Source of the DNA: Bacteroidales bacterium | GTDB taxonomy: Bacteria > Bacteroidota > Bacteroidia > Bacteroidales > JAOZQN01 | DNA: 42,835 bases | Reading direction: 5' to 3' | NCBI GenBank assembly: GCA_029932195.1 | Contig: JAOZQN010000004.1 | Span: 1 to 42,835 of the forward strand | Shown here: positions 40,416-42,835 of the stretch, piece by piece | How positions within the stretch are numbered: the first letter of the stretch is position 1 | How the letters are laid out: the number at the start of each line of letters is the position of its first letter | Notes under the pieces: generated by a model | What the model was told of the DNA's origin: nothing | Seen by the model: only the letters and a program-made list of their open reading frames with translations | Database searches by the model: none | Position numbers and translations under genes: made by a program

Positions 40416-40990
40416 TTTTTTTCAAATTTAGTTTGTAATTTTTTGAGCATTTTTAAAAATGCCTTTGCACTGTGGCATTGTTTATGTTCTGTTGCATTTT
40501 TTATTGTAAAACCATTTTTAAGAAATAATTTTGCTATATCTGGTTTGCTTAAATCTTTGTATTTTTGTCCTAATCTATTTTTTAATGTTCTATGTGGATT
40601 TGTTTCACCTTCTGGATTATTAAAAGGTCTCAAATTTCTCGTTCTTAGTATTTTTTTTAGAGTATCAGTATCTGAAAGAAACCATGCTTCTGTCATCTTT
40701 TTTACTATAAATATTTCATTTTTATCTGTTATCGTTTCCTTCTTTTTCAATTGAGTTATTAATGTTTCCTCGGTAGCAAGTTGTTCTAAGTCTTTGATTA
40801 TAATTACTTTTTTTGCTTTATTTCTATTGATTAATAAATTAGTGTCTCGTTCTATTTTTCCTCCTGAATATTTAATTGCACCTGCAAGTTCAAAATTATG
40901 TTCTTCCAATAATTCTTTAAATTTTTTATTTTTAGAAGAGAAAATAACTTGTTCTGTTTCGCCGTCGTAAATAATTCCAATTTTTACCAT
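40412..40990 (-). CDS. DUF4276-like protein, possible TOPRIM-type effector partner of the upstream ATPase
   Basis: 'IGIIYDGETEQVIF' N-terminus; 'KKMTEAWFLSD...NPEGETNPHRTLKNRLGQKYKDLSKPDIAKLF...' resembles DUF4276 C-terminal pattern; overlaps ATPase stop by 7 nt (ATGGTAA). Confidence 0.6.
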   Translation of the reverse strand: MVKIGIIYDGETEQVIFSSKNKKFKELLEEHNFELAGAIKYSGGKIERDTNLLINRNKAKKVIIIKDLEQLATEETLITQLKKKETITDKNEIFIVKKMTEAWFLSDTDTLKKILRTRNLRPFNNPEGETNPHRTLKNRLGQKYKDLSKPDIAKLFLKNGFTIKNATEHKQCHSAKAFLKMLKKLQTKFEKK

Positions 40991-42384
40991 GGCAATCCTC
41001 CCAACATATTATTTAGCCATGCTTCGTCCATTGGGAGTTCTCCTTTTTCATTCTCTTTTATAAGATACTCATCTTTATTGAATTGCGTAACTTTTGTTTT
41101 AGCATTTTCTTTTTCTACAATAATTATTTCTTGTGGTTTTAAAGCCGACACCAATGTTTGAGAATGTGTAGTAATCCAAATATAATGTCCTTTATTTTCA
41201 CAAAAATATCTAAATAGTTTTACAAATTGAGTTATTATTTTAGGATTTAAGCCGTTTTCTGGTTCTTCTATACATAAAAATTGTGGTTCATTTGATTGAT
41301 ACAACAGAGACAAAAGTGCTATAACAGAGTAAGTTCCATCAGAAATTAACTGTCCTGTAAAAGGAGAATTTGTTTCTTTTTCAAAAATTTGTAATTCTTC
41401 TTTACTATCAAGGCTGTCTATTTTTACTTTTATCTTATCAAAACCAGGTATAAATGTATCTAATTTTATTTCAAATAGTTCTCTCTTATCTTCGTCTTTT
41501 AATATTTTACTCAAAATTTTAGTTAAATTTCCAGTATCAAACCACAATTTATCCTGAAATTTAAGTTTATTATTATTCTGGTTTGTTTTATTTATAAAAA
41601 CTCTTGTAAATGATTTTATAAATTTATCATTAAATTTTTCGCTTTCTGTTTTTGTCTCAATAATTTTATTATCCTTATATTTTATTCCAAACTCTATTTT
41701 ATCTTTAAATTTTAGTTCAATATTCAACGACTCTGATAGCATATTACGATTAAGCACATTTTTTTCTCCTCCAAACATTTCCACAACAGTCGCATTATTT
41801 ATTATCATTGCATGAAACATAAATTCCAATGCTTCTAAAATATTCGATTTCCCACTCGCATTTGCTCCTACAAAAGCAGAAAAACGAGAAGGTTGTTTTA
41901 TATTTATATCAACTAATGACTTATAATTTTTCATAACAACTTCATCAATATTAATTTTATAATCTGAACTTTCAATAAAATTAATATAATTATCAAAAGT
42001 ATCGTCTTCAATTGCTTTTTTCAATTTTGCATTAGACCATTTTTCTTTTATTGACTCTTTTAAATAATATTCAGTTTCTTTTATATCATAAGTTTTAAGA
42101 AGAGTAATTATTTTATTCCAACTTATTTTTTTTGATAATTCATATAAATTTGGATAATTTCTAAATCGCTTATGAAAATTTTGCATGTGCCGAAGACTTG
42201 ATACCGAGTATCCTTTTTTATTCAAGTCTGCAGATAAATTTGTTATTAAACTTTCTCCATCAAAATTACTTTTATTTTCTTTTAAAATTTCACCGATAAA
42301 ATTATATTTTTCTATATCATTATCTTCGTTTTTAATAATACCTTTGACTTTATCAAAAATAGATTTATAATTTTTTTTATCCAT
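40984..42384 (-). CDS. AAA/ABC-type ATPase (AAA_21-like) with N-terminal DUF1016_N (YhcG N-terminal)-like domain
   Basis: N-term 'GESLITNLSADLNKKGYSVSSLRHMQNFHKRF..LSKKISWNKIITLLKTYDIKETEYYLKESIKEKWSNAKLKKAI' matches YhcG N-domain pattern; Walker A 'FVGANASGKSN', Walker B 'FLCIEEPENGLNP', 'ITTHSQTLV'. Confidence 0.8.
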   Translation of the reverse strand: MDKKNYKSIFDKVKGIIKNEDNDIEKYNFIGEILKENKSNFDGESLITNLSADLNKKGYSVSSLRHMQNFHKRFRNYPNLYELSKKISWNKIITLLKTYDIKETEYYLKESIKEKWSNAKLKKAIEDDTFDNYINFIESSDYKINIDEVVMKNYKSLVDINIKQPSRFSAFVGANASGKSNILEALEFMFHAMIINNATVVEMFGGEKNVLNRNMLSESLNIELKFKDKIEFGIKYKDNKIIETKTESEKFNDKFIKSFTRVFINKTNQNNNKLKFQDKLWFDTGNLTKILSKILKDEDKRELFEIKLDTFIPGFDKIKVKIDSLDSKEELQIFEKETNSPFTGQLISDGTYSVIALLSLLYQSNEPQFLCIEEPENGLNPKIITQFVKLFRYFCENKGHYIWITTHSQTLVSALKPQEIIIVEKENAKTKVTQFNKDEYLIKENEKGELPMDEAWLNNMLGGLPW

Positions 42385-42405
42385 ATTATTTTTTGTTTTT
42401 ATCTA

Positions 42406-42784
42406 TTTGAGTATCGAACAATTCTATGACTTTAGAATCGATACTTATTCGAGTTTCGAACAGTTCTATGACTTTAGAATCAGAATATGTTCGAGTTTCG
42501 AACAGTTCTATGACTTTAGAATCAGAATCTATTCGAGTCTCGAACAGTTTTATGACTTTAGAATCGATATCTGTTCGAGTTTCGAACAGTTCTATGACTT
42601 TAGAATCAGAATCTATTCGAGTCTCGAACAGTTCTATGACTTTAGAATCAGAATCTATTCGAGTCTCGAACAGTTCTATGACTTTAAGAATCAGAATCTG
42701 TTCGAGTTTCTAACAGTTCTATGACTTTAGAATCGATATTTGTTCAAGTTAAGAACAGTTAGATGATTTTATCTTCTAATATTG
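42406..42784. repeat. 42-bp tandem repeat array, about 8.5 copies, directly upstream of the DUF1016_N-ATPase operon
   Basis: Unit TTCGAGTYTCGAACAGTTCTATGACTTTAGAATCAGAATCTR; unit starts at 42406, 42448, 42490, 42532, 42574, 42616, 42658, 42701 (after a 43-bp copy), 42743 (degenerate). Confidence 0.95.
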
Positions 42785-42835
42785 AGTCCACTCCGACAAG
42801 TGTATTTTTGTCAAAATCAAGGCGGATACAAATTT

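Noticed and set aside
42407-42724. Plus-strand ORFs 42407-42724 and 42426-42713 (SSFEQFYDFRIRI.. / MTLESESIRVSNSS..)
   Set aside because: Open in several frames only because the 42-bp repeat unit is divisible by three; no promoter or homology visible, and the first frame is broken by the 43-bp unit. Treated as repeat DNA.
42406-42784. Possible CRISPR array
   Set aside because: Units are contiguous with no unique spacers between repeats and there are no cas genes in the window.

Overview
AT-rich Bacteroidetes-type window (basis: T9SS C-terminal sorting domain, TAnnTTTG -7 promoter elements, and the map-infA-rpmJ order after secY). Most of it is one minus-strand str/S10/spc/alpha ribosomal protein super-operon, from rpsL (25.9 kb) to rplQ (7.1 kb). 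Left flank: a plus-strand LolA-like / patatin / SpoIIE-phosphatase / outer-membrane beta-barrel cluster, then cysC and gpsA. Right flank: a secreted tricorn-type protease, a response regulator-phosphatase plus TPR histidine kinase pair, rimO, pdxJ, a TonB-dependent receptor, and a three-gene overlapping operon at 38.5-42.4 kb. Main observations: (1) At the right edge, a predicted ATPase whose N-terminus matches the DUF1016_N/YhcG N-terminal domain, instead of the usual PDDEXK fusion, overlaps a DUF4276-like gene. It is directly preceded by ~8.5 copies of a 42-bp tandem repeat that encodes alternating hairpins. This is a candidate uncharacterised defence or toxin-antitoxin-like system. (2) A 139-bp MITE with near-perfect 23-bp terminal inverted repeats and an exact 8-bp target duplication sits in frame inside the patatin gene and adds 49 codons. 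(3) At least six other large palindromic elements fill intergenic regions. (4) Two outer-membrane protein genes each carry a +1 frameshift in a 4-nt homopolymer. All calls come from reading sequence and translations by eye; no database search was run.
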